The notes: generated by a model not told the origin, from the sequence alone. A stretch of 64,000 bases of DNA from Halobacillus_A sp043497005 (GCF_043497005.1 NZ_JBIEKE010000001.1:248001-312000); one strand, 5' to 3'; numbered from the stretch's first letter, positions 24,690-33,296 are shown. Translations and numbers: made by a program.

Positions 24690-25989
24690 TCTCGTTTCCT
24701 CCTTTCACAATGTGGATGTAGGCATCTAACGCGACAGTTAACACTTCCTCTTCAAAATCAAAATGAGGAGAGTGGTGATTGTCCGGTAAGTGAGTACCAA
24801 ATAACATGTAAGTGGCTTTACCGCCCTGCTTTTGTACTTCATTCATCATAAAGCTGGCGTCTTCAGAACCAGAGACGAGGGCATAAGGTTCAATTTTTTG
24901 AATGAGGTTGCTGGTTTGGCAGGCGTTCGTGATTAATGGAATGAGTGACTCGTCACAATGTAACTCTTCGGTTTCTCCAACAAATTCGATTTGAGCCTCT
25001 ACGTTGTGCATGGCAGCAGATGCTTCAATGATTCGCCGCGCTTCCTTTTGCATATATTCGTTAATGTTCTGTGTTTCTCCTCTAGTTTCCAGTTCCAAAT
25101 AGCCGCGGTCTGAAACGATGTTTCTGCCGTTCCCTGCGATCAGTTTACCGACATTAATTCTGCTTATACCTTCACTATGACGTGAAATCGAGTGTAACTG
25201 GGTCGCTGCGGTCGCTGCTGCTAATAACGCATTACGGCCGGCTTCAGGCTTCATACCTGAATGGGAAGATTGACCTTTAACATGAACATTGAGTTTAGAT
25301 GATGCGAGAAATCCTCTCGTCGTAGCAGCAATCGTTCCGACGGGCAGAGATTGAATTCCGATATGGCCTGAATAAAACGCATCTACACCGCTGAGCCACC
25401 CTTTTTCCGTCATAGCTCTAGCACCGCGGCCGCCTTCTTCAGCAGGCTGGAAGAGCAGTGTAAACTTTCCGTTCAGCTTCATGTGATGCTCGGCTATAAA
25501 TTGAGCGAGACCAAGGCCGATTGTCGTGTGACCGTCGTGAGCGCACGCGTGCATGACGCCTTTTTGTTTAGATATAAAAGATTTTTTAAAAGGCACGTGC
25601 TTGTCCTGCTCAGCTTCCTCTATAGGCAGTGCATCAATATCAAAGCGAAAAGCAAGATGATCACCGCTCCGCCCTGTGTCGTAAACAGCGACAATTCCTG
25701 TGTGACCGCCGTGCACGGCCGCCATCCACTCCTCTGGAACACCCATCGCTCGGGCCCGTTTCTCATTCTCAGCACGTTCATTTTCGGCAGGTACACCGTA
25801 TCGGGCGTCGCTTTCTAAGGCTTCTTTGCCGCAATGAATGGTAAATCCAAGCTTCTTCAGTTCTTCTCCAATGACATAAGTTGTATAGTATTCCATAAAT
25901 CCTAGCTCAGGATATTGATGTAAATGACGCCGCCACTGCAGGAGTGAGGGTTCAATTGTTTTAGAAAAATGTTTTAAATTTATCGCCAA
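24682..25989 (-). CDS. abgA: AbgA-like amidohydrolase (M20)
   Basis: A 435-residue M20 peptidase close in length and layout to E. coli AbgA, a subunit of p-aminobenzoyl-glutamate hydrolase, including the insertion between WRRHLHQYPELGF and the FRFDIDALPI metal site. MHACAHDGHTTIGLGLA, FQPAEEGGRGARAMTEKG, HSEGISRINVGKLIAGNGRN, GSEDASFMM and NHHSPHFDFEEEVL are conserved. It is one of three amidohydrolases in this minus-strand cluster with an AbgT transporter. An AbgB partner might be supplied by the M20 gene at 27190, though that protein looks like a general M20D enzyme. It begins with TTG behind AAGGAA. Confidence 0.88.
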   Translation of the reverse strand: MAINLKHFSKTIEPSLLQWRRHLHQYPELGFMEYYTTYVIGEELKKLGFTIHCGKEALESDARYGVPAENERAENEKRARAMGVPEEWMAAVHGGHTGIVAVYDTGRSGDHLAFRFDIDALPIEEAEQDKHVPFKKSFISKQKGVMHACAHDGHTTIGLGLAQFIAEHHMKLNGKFTLLFQPAEEGGRGARAMTEKGWLSGVDAFYSGHIGIQSLPVGTIAATTRGFLASSKLNVHVKGQSSHSGMKPEAGRNALLAAATAATQLHSISRHSEGISRINVGKLIAGNGRNIVSDRGYLELETRGETQNINEYMQKEARRIIEASAAMHNVEAQIEFVGETEELHCDESLIPLITNACQTSNLIQKIEPYALVSGSEDASFMMNEVQKQGGKATYMLFGTHLPDNHHSPHFDFEEEVLTVALDAYIHIVKGGNEIA

Positions 25990-26002
25990 ATTCCTTCTCT
26001 CC

Positions 26003-27190
26003 CTACGTAAGAGTCTTCAGTGTATCAAGAGCTACAGCTGCTAAAAATTCACTTCCTAGCGGCAATGCTTTTTCATTAAGTTTAAAACCAGGGTCGTGAA
26101 GGGGCTTTTGATTTGCGGACTCCTCGATTTGAGTCCCAAGCCATATGAACGCTCCTTCGTACTCGAGCAGAAATCTGGAAAAATCTTCACCTGCTAAAGC
26201 AGGATCGAGGGCGGGGGCAGCGTCTTCACCAAGAAGCTTCTTGGAAGTAACCCTGGCTTGTTCCGCCCATTTTGGTGTATTGATCGTGGCAGGATAGCCG
26301 TCAAGGTATTGAATGTTGGACTCTGCATCAAAAGCTGAGACCGTCTGCTCAATGATCGTGTGAAATCGCTGCTTCACTTTTTCTTTGACTTCAGGTTTAA
26401 AGGTGCGGACCGTTCCTTCAAATGTGACTTGATCAGGGATGACATTATAGCTGTAACCCCCTTCAATTTTCCCAACCGTAACGACAGCAGAGTCGAGTGG
26501 ATTCATATTCCGGCTTATAATCGTCTGCAGACTGGATATGATTTGATTGGTAACGATCAGTGCATCATTTCCTTCATGAGGCATACTCGCATGGCCGCCT
26601 TTTCCTTTAATGGTAACTTTGAAACGATCGGATGCGCCCATCATTTCTTTATCACGAATTCCGACTTTACCTACAGGGAGGCCCGGCCACACATGCTGTC
26701 CGTAAATGACATCGGGGGTAAATGTATTAAAAACTCCATCCTCCATCATTTGTTTCGATCCTCCATGTGGAGAATTTTCTTCAGCGGGCTGGAAAACCAA
26801 CAGGACTGTTCCGTTAATCTCATCCTTAACTTTTTCCAACGCGTAGCCGGCCCCTAGAAGCATAGCCGTGTGTGCATCATGTCCGCACGCATGCATTTTT
26901 CCTTTATTCTCAGAAATAAACTCATGATCATTGGCTTCTTGAATAGGGAGCGCGTCCATATCTGCTCGAAGGGCCACTGTTCCGCCCGGTTTATTCCCTT
27001 CAATAATTCCGAGAACCCCCGTTCCAGCGAAGCCGGCCTCCCATTTCACACCATAATCCGATAATTTTTCTTTCACTAAAGTAGAGGTCTCATGTTCTTC
27101 ATTGGCTAATTCAGGGTTCTTGTGTAAGGTTCTGCGAATGTTGATGATTTCGCTTTCTATTGATGAAATTAATTCTTTGATGGTGTTCAA
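26003..27190 (-). CDS. M20D amidohydrolase
   Basis: A 395-residue N-acyl-amino-acid/peptide amidohydrolase of the HipO/AmaA type. RRTLHKNPELANEE, VALRADMDALPIQEAN, MHACGHDAHTAMLLGAG, VFQPAEENSPHGGSKQM and GKGGHASMPHEGNDAL give the metal and dimerisation sites, and PALAGEDFSRFLLEYEGAFIWLG closes the active site. It would remove acyl groups from amino acids. First gene of the minus-strand cluster; it starts with TTG behind AAAAGGAGG at 7-nt spacing. The conserved candidate operator lies 22 bp upstream. Confidence 0.9.
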   Translation of the reverse strand: MNTIKELISSIESEIINIRRTLHKNPELANEEHETSTLVKEKLSDYGVKWEAGFAGTGVLGIIEGNKPGGTVALRADMDALPIQEANDHEFISENKGKMHACGHDAHTAMLLGAGYALEKVKDEINGTVLLVFQPAEENSPHGGSKQMMEDGVFNTFTPDVIYGQHVWPGLPVGKVGIRDKEMMGASDRFKVTIKGKGGHASMPHEGNDALIVTNQIISSLQTIISRNMNPLDSAVVTVGKIEGGYSYNVIPDQVTFEGTVRTFKPEVKEKVKQRFHTIIEQTVSAFDAESNIQYLDGYPATINTPKWAEQARVTSKKLLGEDAAPALDPALAGEDFSRFLLEYEGAFIWLGTQIEESANQKPLHDPGFKLNEKALPLGSEFLAAVALDTLKTLT

Positions 27191-27211
27191 AAAAGAACCT
27201 CCTTTTATTTA

Positions 27212-27237
27212 AGGACAATTTCCTTTAATGTTCCGTT
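27212..27237. promoter_or_regulatory. Candidate operator, M20 gene side
   Basis: AGGA-N2-ATTTCCTTT-N4-TTCCGTT on the plus strand, 21 of 26 identical to 22060-22085. AAGGACAATTTCCTT at the left is an imperfect dyad. Read on the minus strand it contains two GGAA blocks one helical turn apart. Confidence 0.6.
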
Positions 27238-27427
27238 ATTTATGTATTATAACAGATTATATTTAAATTGCACCCCTATTCGACAAAATTTTTAGAAAAA
27301 TTATAAATATGCATAGAGGTGAAGGAATTATTAATACAGAAAGGAAATATAAGGGTAGAAATGTTTTTGGAAGAAGAAAAAGAGATTGGTGTGGAGCGGT
27401 TATTAAAAAAGTGATCTAACGAAGATG

Positions 27428-27712
27428 AGACATAAGTAAAGCAAAGTTGTTAAAAAACGAACATTTGTATAAACACAGATCATGAGCGTAGTCAAAATGC
27501 GAAGACTCCTTTGGGAACAGCACGAGTCGAAAACCCGCAGGAAAGCGCCCTTTGCTTTCCGAGGAAGCTGAGGCCGTGCCCAAGGAAAGCGAAGCATTTT
27601 GACGGAGCGGCGTATATTCGATGTATGTAATATAAATAATCCGAACTGATTCCAGAAGAATCGTTCGGATTATTTTAAGCTTTATTCAGTTTTGTCCCAG
27701 CCTGTTTTCTGA
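27428..27712 (+). repeat. Composite intergenic repeat, best-preserved copy
   Basis: Four modules can be seen in order. A (27428-27475): AGTAAAGCAAAGTTG, then AAAAAACGAACATTTG and TATAAACACAGA. B (27484-27612): begins GCGTAGTCAAAATGCG, contains GACTCC, GGAACAGCACGAG and GGAAAGCG, and ends AGCATTTTGACGGAGC, so its ends pair. C (27635-27677): hairpin AATAATCCGAAC...GTTCGGATTATT. D (27678-27712): TTTATTCAGTTTTGTCCCAG. It fills the stretch between the M20 gene leader and dapA, with the C/D end facing the dapA stop codon. No coding capacity is evident. Confidence 0.8.
27635..27677 (-). terminator. Terminator of dapA (module C)
   Basis: AATAATCCGAAC pairs perfectly with GTTCGGATTATT around a 16-nt loop, with A/T-rich flanks on both sides. 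It lies 39 bp past the dapA stop. Confidence 0.8.
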
Positions 27713-27715
27713 TCA

Positions 27716-28603
27716 TTAGCCAACGGCTTCAATATTTTGATCAGGAAGCATCTTTTGCAATTCGTTTTTCTCTTCTGCCGTAAGAGGGAGCATAGGTAAA
27801 CGAACATTGCCTACGTAAATCCCTTTCATATTTAAAGCGGCTTTGACAGGAGAAGGACTTGGAGCAGCAAACAAAGCTTTCATAACAGGCAGCAATTTGC
27901 GGTGCATCGCACTTGCATACATGACATCTCCATCATTAAAACTATGAACCATCTGCTGCATTTCATTTCCTATTACATGGGAAGCAACTGAGACAACGCC
28001 TGTCCCGCCAATAGAAAGGATAGGCAGAGTCATCCCATCATCTCCACTGTACACAGTGAAGTCATCCGCTGTCCGGCTGATAATCTCTGTAACCGCGTCC
28101 AAATCACCGCTTGATTCTTTAACGGAAACGATATTGTCGATTTCGGACAGACGTACAATCGTTTCAGGAAGCACGTTCACTACACTCCTTCCTGGAATGT
28201 TATACAACATCACAGGCAGGCTGGTGGATTGGGCGATCGCTTTAAAGTGTTGATACAACCCTTCCTGCGATGGTTTGTTGTAATATGGAGCAACGAGCAT
28301 GACAGCGTCGACGCCTGTTTCTTCAACCTCTTGCGTTAAACTGATTGAAGCGTGTGTATTGTTAGAGCCTGTACCTGCAAGAACAGGCACGCGTCTATCG
28401 ACGACTTTAACTACATAGCGGTAAAATTCAATTTTTTCATCAGAAGTCAATGTAGGCGATTCCCCAGTCGTGCCTCCGATAACTAATCCGTCCGTACCAT
28501 TTTCAATTAAATGATTAACTAATGTTCGAGTTGCATTAAAGTCAATTTCGCCCTTTTGATCAAACGGAGTGACCATTGCTGTTAAGACTTGGCCAAAATT
28601 CAT
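27716..28603 (-). CDS. dapA: 4-hydroxy-tetrahydrodipicolinate synthase
   Basis: A 295-residue aldolase-fold enzyme that condenses pyruvate and aspartate semialdehyde, the first committed step to diaminopimelate and lysine. TAMVTPFDQKGEIDF at the N-terminus, GGTTGESPTL, VLAGTGSNNT, APYYNKPSQEG, MLYNIPGRS with the catalytic Tyr, and VSVKESSGDL with the Schiff-base Lys are all present. The open frame runs up to 28750, but that part is the riboswitch leader; ATG 28603 has AAAGGGTG upstream and gives the standard N-terminus. It stands alone under a lysine riboswitch. Confidence 0.95.
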   Translation of the reverse strand: MNFGQVLTAMVTPFDQKGEIDFNATRTLVNHLIENGTDGLVIGGTTGESPTLTSDEKIEFYRYVVKVVDRRVPVLAGTGSNNTHASISLTQEVEETGVDAVMLVAPYYNKPSQEGLYQHFKAIAQSTSLPVMLYNIPGRSVVNVLPETIVRLSEIDNIVSVKESSGDLDAVTEIISRTADDFTVYSGDDGMTLPILSIGGTGVVSVASHVIGNEMQQMVHSFNDGDVMYASAMHRKLLPVMKALFAAPSPSPVKAALNMKGIYVGNVRLPMLPLTAEEKNELQKMLPDQNIEAVG

Positions 28604-28667
28604 AACTTCACACCCTTTTCTTAAAATTTTAAATATAGAGGTGGGACGGGCTGTACGAGTGTAAGCG

Positions 28668-28700
28668 CAAAAAAGCAACAACGAAGGGTATCGTTGTTGC
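28668..28700 (-). terminator. Riboswitch-controlled terminator before dapA
   Basis: On the minus strand GCAACAACGA pairs with TCGTTGTTGC around a 6-nt loop, followed by TTTTTTG. It sits between the lysine aptamer and the dapA start, as an expression platform should. Confidence 0.88.
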
Positions 28701-28734
28701 TGTAGAAATCGATTGTTTGTCGCATCGTTTCTGC

Positions 28735-28912
28735 AAAGATAGCCCTCCATATAGTTTCCTATATGACAGTCCTGTATTTATTCAACAGCAGAACCAGCAT
28801 CAAGAGTATGAGTTTCTTTCCGCTTCGGCAAATCCCCCTTTTCACAATGATCCAGGGACCTCATCGTCCTCACATTGTGTACTGATGGTCTTCGCACCTC
28901 TATCCTCTCTTC
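28735..28912 (-). promoter_or_regulatory. Lysine riboswitch (L box) controlling dapA
   Basis: On the minus strand the leader reads AGGATAGAGGTGCGAAGACC, ATCAGTA, a GATGAGGTCCCTGGATCAT arm, GCCGAAGCGGAAAGAAACTC, a CTTGATGCTGGTTCTGCTG region and finally GGAGGGCTATCTTT. GAGGTGCGAAG, CCGAAGC and GGAGGGCTATC are L-box hallmarks, and AGGATAG pairs with CTATCTT to close the P1 stem. Binding of lysine would favour the terminator at 28668-28700 and shut off dapA. Confidence 0.9.
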
Positions 28913-28947
28913 AAAAAGTTGAAGAAAGAAATTATTTAGTTGCCTGA

Positions 28948-28976
28948 ACTATAACAGAATTGGTAATTGAATACAA
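28948..28976 (-). promoter_or_regulatory. Promoter of the lysine riboswitch/dapA transcript
   Basis: Read on the minus strand, TTGTAT and TATAGT are separated by exactly 17 bp, about 30 bp upstream of the aptamer. Confidence 0.6.
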
Positions 28977-29145
28977 GGGGGATATCTGTTTTTTATAATT
29001 TTAAATGTGACATTTGTGAAGAGATTCCCTAATAGGTTTGATTCAAAACATTTAAGGATACTTACAGATGTAATGAGTAATTTCTACAACCTTCAATTCA
29101 TTCGCCGTATATCCCCGCCATTATGATTAAAATTTTCCAAATTAG

Positions 29146-29161
29146 TGACGATTTTTCGTCA
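29146..29161. promoter_or_regulatory. Candidate operator dyad upstream of qoxA
   Basis: TGACGA and TCGTCA form a perfect inverted repeat around TTTT; another TCGTCA half-site lies at 29216-29221 near the -10 box. The regulator is unknown; the TTTGTGAAG at about 29009 resembles a ResD box but is one base off. Confidence 0.4.
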
Positions 29162-29208
29162 AAACTTTAAAAAGTTGTGAGCGATCAATGACAATTTCAT
29201 TAACTTTA

Positions 29209-29236
29209 TTTCATTTCGTCATATTTTTGCTATACT
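29209..29236 (+). promoter_or_regulatory. Possible qox promoter
   Basis: TATACT at 29231-29236 is a good -10 element 76 bp before the qoxA start; the matching -35 (about TTTCAT at 29209) is poor, which suggests an activator or a different start. Confidence 0.35.
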
Positions 29237-29312
29237 ACTTTCAGTTAAAACGCAATCTATTAACTTTTATGCGGCAGAACCTTTAAATAAAGAAAAAAAG
29301 GAGTGTAACCGA

Positions 29313-30296
29313 GTGAAAAGCATGAAGCAATTCTTCAAACGAGGACTGATTTTACTTCCACTCAGTCTTGTCTTGTTTTTGAGCGGGTGCAGTCAAATGG
29401 CTGTTTTTGATCCAAAAGGTCCGGTGGCTCAAACTCAAAACGATCTCATAATATATTCCATAATTCTTATGTTATTTATCGTGGTGGTCGTGTGTGTGCC
29501 TTTCGCTTATTTCGTTTACAAGTATCGGGATACGAACCCGAACCGAAAAGAAAGCGACTATGACCCGCATATGCACGGCAACACGATGATTGAGATCGTG
29601 TGGACTGTGATTCCTTTCATTATCGTGGTTGCATTGAGTATACCGACGGTAGAAACGCTGTTTGAGTTAGAAAAACCGCCTGAATCGGAAGAGGCGGCAA
29701 CAGAAGATACCAAGGAACCACTTGTCGTTTATGCAACAGCAGCTGATTGGAAATGGTTCTTCAGCTACCCTGAAGAGGACATAGAAACCGTAAACTATTT
29801 ACACATTCCAACAGATCGTCCCATAGAATTTAAGTTGTCATCGGCTGACTCGATGGCAGCCCTGTGGATTCCTCGATTAGGCGGTCAGAAATATAACATG
29901 GCTGGAATGGAAAATACCCTTTATTTACAAGCGGATGAAGAAGGGGTTTACGATGGCAGGAACTCGAACTTTAACGGGGAAGGCTTTACGAAGCATACCT
30001 TCGAAGTCTATGCCGAAAGTGAAGAGGATTACAATGACTGGGTAGAACAAACTCAAAATGAAGCTCCCGAATTGACTCAGGAAGAGTATGATGAGTTACT
30101 TAAACCGGGTCTTACAACTGAAGCAGAGTTTTCTTCAACTCACTTAGAGTGGGTGGATCACGGGACGAACGATGGTCGTGATTATGCTGTTAACCGACAC
30201 TATGACTTATACGGCGAGCTTATGCATTTATATAGCGATCAAGAAGCCGAAGATTTCATGGATGAAGAGAACGATGATGATCATGAAAGTCATTAA
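29313..30296 (+). CDS. qoxA: Cytochrome aa3 quinol oxidase subunit II
   Basis: A 327-residue lipoprotein with signal peptide and lipobox (FLSGC), two membrane spans (about 42-65 and 90-110) and an extracellular cupredoxin-like domain. SMAALWIPRLGGQKYNMAG and EGVYDGRNSNFNGEGF match QoxA, and the copper-ligand cysteines of the CuA centre are absent, so electrons come from menaquinol and not from cytochrome c. The C-terminus is long and very acidic with histidines. It starts at GTG 29313, 9 nt after AGGAG. First gene of a five-gene qox operon. Confidence 0.94.
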   Translation: MKSMKQFFKRGLILLPLSLVLFLSGCSQMAVFDPKGPVAQTQNDLIIYSIILMLFIVVVVCVPFAYFVYKYRDTNPNRKESDYDPHMHGNTMIEIVWTVIPFIIVVALSIPTVETLFELEKPPESEEAATEDTKEPLVVYATAADWKWFFSYPEEDIETVNYLHIPTDRPIEFKLSSADSMAALWIPRLGGQKYNMAGMENTLYLQADEEGVYDGRNSNFNGEGFTKHTFEVYAESEEDYNDWVEQTQNEAPELTQEEYDELLKPGLTTEAEFSSTHLEWVDHGTNDGRDYAVNRHYDLYGELMHLYSDQEAEDFMDEENDDDHESH

Positions 30297-30316
30297 TAGA
30301 AAGCAGGTGAGCAACT

Positions 30317-32254
30317 ATGCAGCTTGACGAATTTTTCGTTACGGGCGAACCGCTTATATATGCCGGGATGGTTTCGATTGTCCTTGTGTCCGCCGCGATC
30401 CTATTCATTTTAACGTATTTCAAAAAATGGGGCTGGTTATGGCGTGAGTGGTTAACGACCGTTGATCATAAAAAAATAGGAATTATGTATATTCTTAGTG
30501 CTTTAGCAATGTTGTTCCGAGGTGGAGCCGATGCGCTTATGATGCGTACCCAGCTTGCCTTTCCAAATATGAACTTCTTAAATGCTCAGCACTATGATGA
30601 GATATTTACAACTCACGGTACAGTGATGATTATATTTATGGCGATGCCGTTTCTTATTGGGTTAATGAACGTTGTCGTACCATTGCAAATCGGTGCGCGT
30701 GACGTTGCTTTTCCATATTTAAACGCGTTGAGTTTCTGGTCATTCCTATTTGGTGCGATGTTGTTTAACATTTCATTTGTTATCGGCGGCTCACCAGATG
30801 CCGGCTGGACAAGCTATACACCGTTAGCGGGTGCGGCCATGAGCCCCGGTCCTGGGCAAAACTTCTATTTAATGGGACTGCAATTATCAGGTATAGGTAC
30901 GCTCGCATCAGGGGTTAACTTTATGGTAACCATTCTTAAGATGCGTGCGCCCGGCATGAAAATGTTTCAAATGCCAATCTTTACGTGGTCTACGTTAATC
31001 ACATCATTTATTATCGTCTTTGCATTCCCGATCTTAACGGTTGCTTTAGCACTTATGACGCTTGACCGTGTTTTCGGAGCTCAGTTCTTTACGTTAACTG
31101 GTGAAGGAATGCCGATGATGTGGGCAAACTTGTTCTGGATGTGGGGACACCCTGAAGTGTATATTGTTATACTTCCTGCATTCGGAATCTTCTCAGAGGT
31201 TATTTCTACGTTTGCACGTAAACAATTGTTTGGTTATAAAGCTATGGTATGGGCGATTATTTTAATCGCGGGGTTAAGTTTCTTAGTATGGGTACACCAC
31301 TTCTTTACGATGGGTGCCGGTGCTTTTGTAAACTCTGTCTTCTCCATTTCAACGATGTTGATTGCCGTACCAACCGGGGTGAAAATATTCAACTGGTTAG
31401 GAACGCTGTATAAATCGCGGATTAACAATACCGTAGCTATGATGTGGGCGCTTGCCTTTATTCCGAGTTTCGTTATCGGTGGTGTGACCGGTGTTATGCT
31501 CGGTATGGCATCTGCGGACTATCAGTTCCACAACTCTTATTTCTTAGTGGCACACTTCCACTATGTATTGATTGCAGGTACAGTTTTTGCTTGCTTCGCA
31601 GGTCTTATTTTCTGGTATCCGAAAATGTTTGGCCACAAGCTCAACGAAAGACTCGGCAGATGGAGCTTCTGGTTTTTCGTCATCGGTTTTCACGTTTGTT
31701 TCTTCCCGCAGTATTTTGCAGGATTGGACGGAATGCCGCGTCGTGTCTTTACGATCATTCCAGAATGGATGCCGCTTAATGTCATCTCTACCGTAGGGGC
31801 ATTTGGAATGGGAGTAGGTTTTGCTATCTTCTGCTTCACGATCGTTTACAGCTATCGTTATAGTGAACGAGAAACATCAGGAGACAGCTGGGATGACGGA
31901 CGTACGCTTGAATGGGCGACGCCGACACCAATTCCTTTCTACAACTTCGCTACAGTTCCGCATGTGGATAGCCAGGATGCCTATGTGAAACTGAAGGAAG
32001 AAGGAAAAACGACGTTTGAAGAAGACAAATTAGAACCGATTCACATGCCTAGTAACACAGGACAGCCGATCATATTTATGGGATTCTTAGCTATTGCAAG
32101 TTTCGGGGTTGTGTTTGAATGGATGTGGATGGCCATTGCCGGCTTACTTGCTGGTATTGTGATGATGGTTATACGTTCCTTTGATTACGACGAAGGTTAC
32201 CACGTCGAAGTAGATGAAATTAAGCGTACTGAACGCTCGGCAAGGGGGTTATAA
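30317..32254 (+). CDS. qoxB: Cytochrome aa3 quinol oxidase subunit I
   Basis: A 645-residue, about 14-span haem-copper oxidase subunit. Ligand motifs are visible: FTTHGTVMIIFMAMP (low-spin haem His), WMWGHPEVYIVILP (CuB His and the cross-linked Tyr), VWVHHFFTMGAG (CuB His pair), and SYFLVAHFHYVLIAGT (haem a3 and haem a His). It reduces O2 to water and pumps protons. The extended N-terminal span and long C-terminal part agree with QoxB. It follows qoxA by 20 bp and ends 1 bp before qoxC. Confidence 0.96.
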   Translation: MQLDEFFVTGEPLIYAGMVSIVLVSAAILFILTYFKKWGWLWREWLTTVDHKKIGIMYILSALAMLFRGGADALMMRTQLAFPNMNFLNAQHYDEIFTTHGTVMIIFMAMPFLIGLMNVVVPLQIGARDVAFPYLNALSFWSFLFGAMLFNISFVIGGSPDAGWTSYTPLAGAAMSPGPGQNFYLMGLQLSGIGTLASGVNFMVTILKMRAPGMKMFQMPIFTWSTLITSFIIVFAFPILTVALALMTLDRVFGAQFFTLTGEGMPMMWANLFWMWGHPEVYIVILPAFGIFSEVISTFARKQLFGYKAMVWAIILIAGLSFLVWVHHFFTMGAGAFVNSVFSISTMLIAVPTGVKIFNWLGTLYKSRINNTVAMMWALAFIPSFVIGGVTGVMLGMASADYQFHNSYFLVAHFHYVLIAGTVFACFAGLIFWYPKMFGHKLNERLGRWSFWFFVIGFHVCFFPQYFAGLDGMPRRVFTIIPEWMPLNVISTVGAFGMGVGFAIFCFTIVYSYRYSERETSGDSWDDGRTLEWATPTPIPFYNFATVPHVDSQDAYVKLKEEGKTTFEEDKLEPIHMPSNTGQPIIFMGFLAIASFGVVFEWMWMAIAGLLAGIVMMVIRSFDYDEGYHVEVDEIKRTERSARGL

Positions 32255-32255
32255 T

Positions 32256-32861
32256 ATGAGTTCTCACGAGCTGAAAACAGGCCCATTGGAATATAGAACC
32301 GAAGAAGGTCAGATGACGATTCTTGGATTCTGGATCTTCTTGGCAGCAGAAATTGTTTTGTTTGCGACTCTCTTTGCCACTTACGCTGTATTATTTGGCA
32401 GAACGGCTGATTCTACCCCTCCAGCTGAATTATTTGAGCCAGGAATTGTACTCGTTATGACGTTCCTGTTGTTAACAAGTAGTTTCACATGTGGATTAGC
32501 TATCCATGAAATGCGCAGAGGTTCAGTTAAAGGCTTGCGTAATTGGATGATTGTAACTTTAGTTTTAGGTTTATCCTTTCTCGGTTTTGAGATCTACGAA
32601 TTCATCCATTATGCCCATGAAGGAGCTACTCTTCAGTCCAGTGCCTTTTGGTCAGCCTTCTTTACATTGGCTGGGACACACGGACTGCACGTAACGCTTG
32701 GTATTGGATGGGTGATTCTCTTGCTGATTCAAGTAACGAAGCGAGGATTAACACCAAGAACAAGCAGAAAGTTCTTTATCATAGGACTGTACTGGCACTT
32801 CTTGGACGTCGTGTGGATCTTTATTTTCACGAGTGTTTATTTAATAGGGATGGTGGTTTAG
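32256..32861 (+). CDS. qoxC: Cytochrome aa3 quinol oxidase subunit III
   Basis: A 201-residue membrane protein with five spans. GFWIFLAAEIVLFATLFATY, ESS-type helix LLLTSSFTCGLAIHEMRRG, FTLAGTHGLHVTLGIGWVI and LYWHFLDVVWIFIF are subunit III hallmarks. The start is ATG 32256 behind AAGGGGG; a longer open frame begins inside qoxB. It ends 1 bp before qoxD. Confidence 0.95.
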   Translation: MSSHELKTGPLEYRTEEGQMTILGFWIFLAAEIVLFATLFATYAVLFGRTADSTPPAELFEPGIVLVMTFLLLTSSFTCGLAIHEMRRGSVKGLRNWMIVTLVLGLSFLGFEIYEFIHYAHEGATLQSSAFWSAFFTLAGTHGLHVTLGIGWVILLLIQVTKRGLTPRTSRKFFIIGLYWHFLDVVWIFIFTSVYLIGMVV

Positions 32862-32862
32862 T

Positions 32863-33252
32863 ATGACGGATCATAATAAACGTATTCCAACCCAGCATGT
32901 TATCGGCTTTGTTTTATCCATTGCTTTAACTTTACTGGCAACATGGACAGCTCTTGGCTCAAATCTTTCTACCATGTGGATTATTTCAGGAATTATGATT
33001 CTTGCAGTAATCCAGGCCGGTATTCAATTGTTTATGTTCATGCACGTCGTCGAATTTGAAAGTAAAAATGGGCACGTTCCATGGAACATGATGTTCCACG
33101 GCGCTGTATTAGCGGCGATTGTAGTAGCAGGTTCACTCTTTACCATGTCCTTTGGCTTTACGCACAATCATGATGAAGAAGATCATCAATATGAACAACA
33201 TGAAAATGATGACCAAGAACAACAAGATGACGGTGAACACGAAGGGCACTAA
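32863..33252 (+). CDS. qoxD: Cytochrome aa3 quinol oxidase subunit IV
   Basis: A 129-residue protein with three spans (QHVIGFVLSIALTLLATW, TMWIISGIMILAVIQAGIQL and WNMMFHGAVLAAIVVAGSLF), of the COX4-prokaryotic/CyoD family. The 30-residue tail is almost entirely His, Asp, Glu and Gln (HNHDEEDHQYEQHEN and following), unusually long and charged for QoxD, consistent with a salt-adapted surface or metal binding. It begins 2 bp after qoxC. Confidence 0.93.
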   Translation: MTDHNKRIPTQHVIGFVLSIALTLLATWTALGSNLSTMWIISGIMILAVIQAGIQLFMFMHVVEFESKNGHVPWNMMFHGAVLAAIVVAGSLFTMSFGFTHNHDEEDHQYEQHENDDQEQQDDGEHEGH

Positions 33253-33296
33253 GTGCTGTTTAGGAACGTTTTAACTAAGTATGGTAGGTGAGATCA

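Noticed and set aside
27361..27414. 17-codon frame beginning MFLEEEKEIG
   Set aside because: Weak ribosome binding site, no conservation clue, directly before a repeat; not distinguishable from chance.
28604..28750. N-terminal extension of dapA
   Set aside because: The frame is open, but it crosses the lysine riboswitch terminator and the end of the aptamer; DapA proteins begin at the later ATG, which has a ribosome binding site.
28717..28947. 76-codon open frame on the plus strand
   Set aside because: It lies almost wholly inside the antisense of the lysine riboswitch and has no ribosome binding site.
29313..33252. Annotation as cytochrome c oxidase ctaCDEF
   Set aside because: Subunit II lacks the CuA cysteines and any cytochrome c domain and has QoxA-type motifs, so it is a quinol oxidase.
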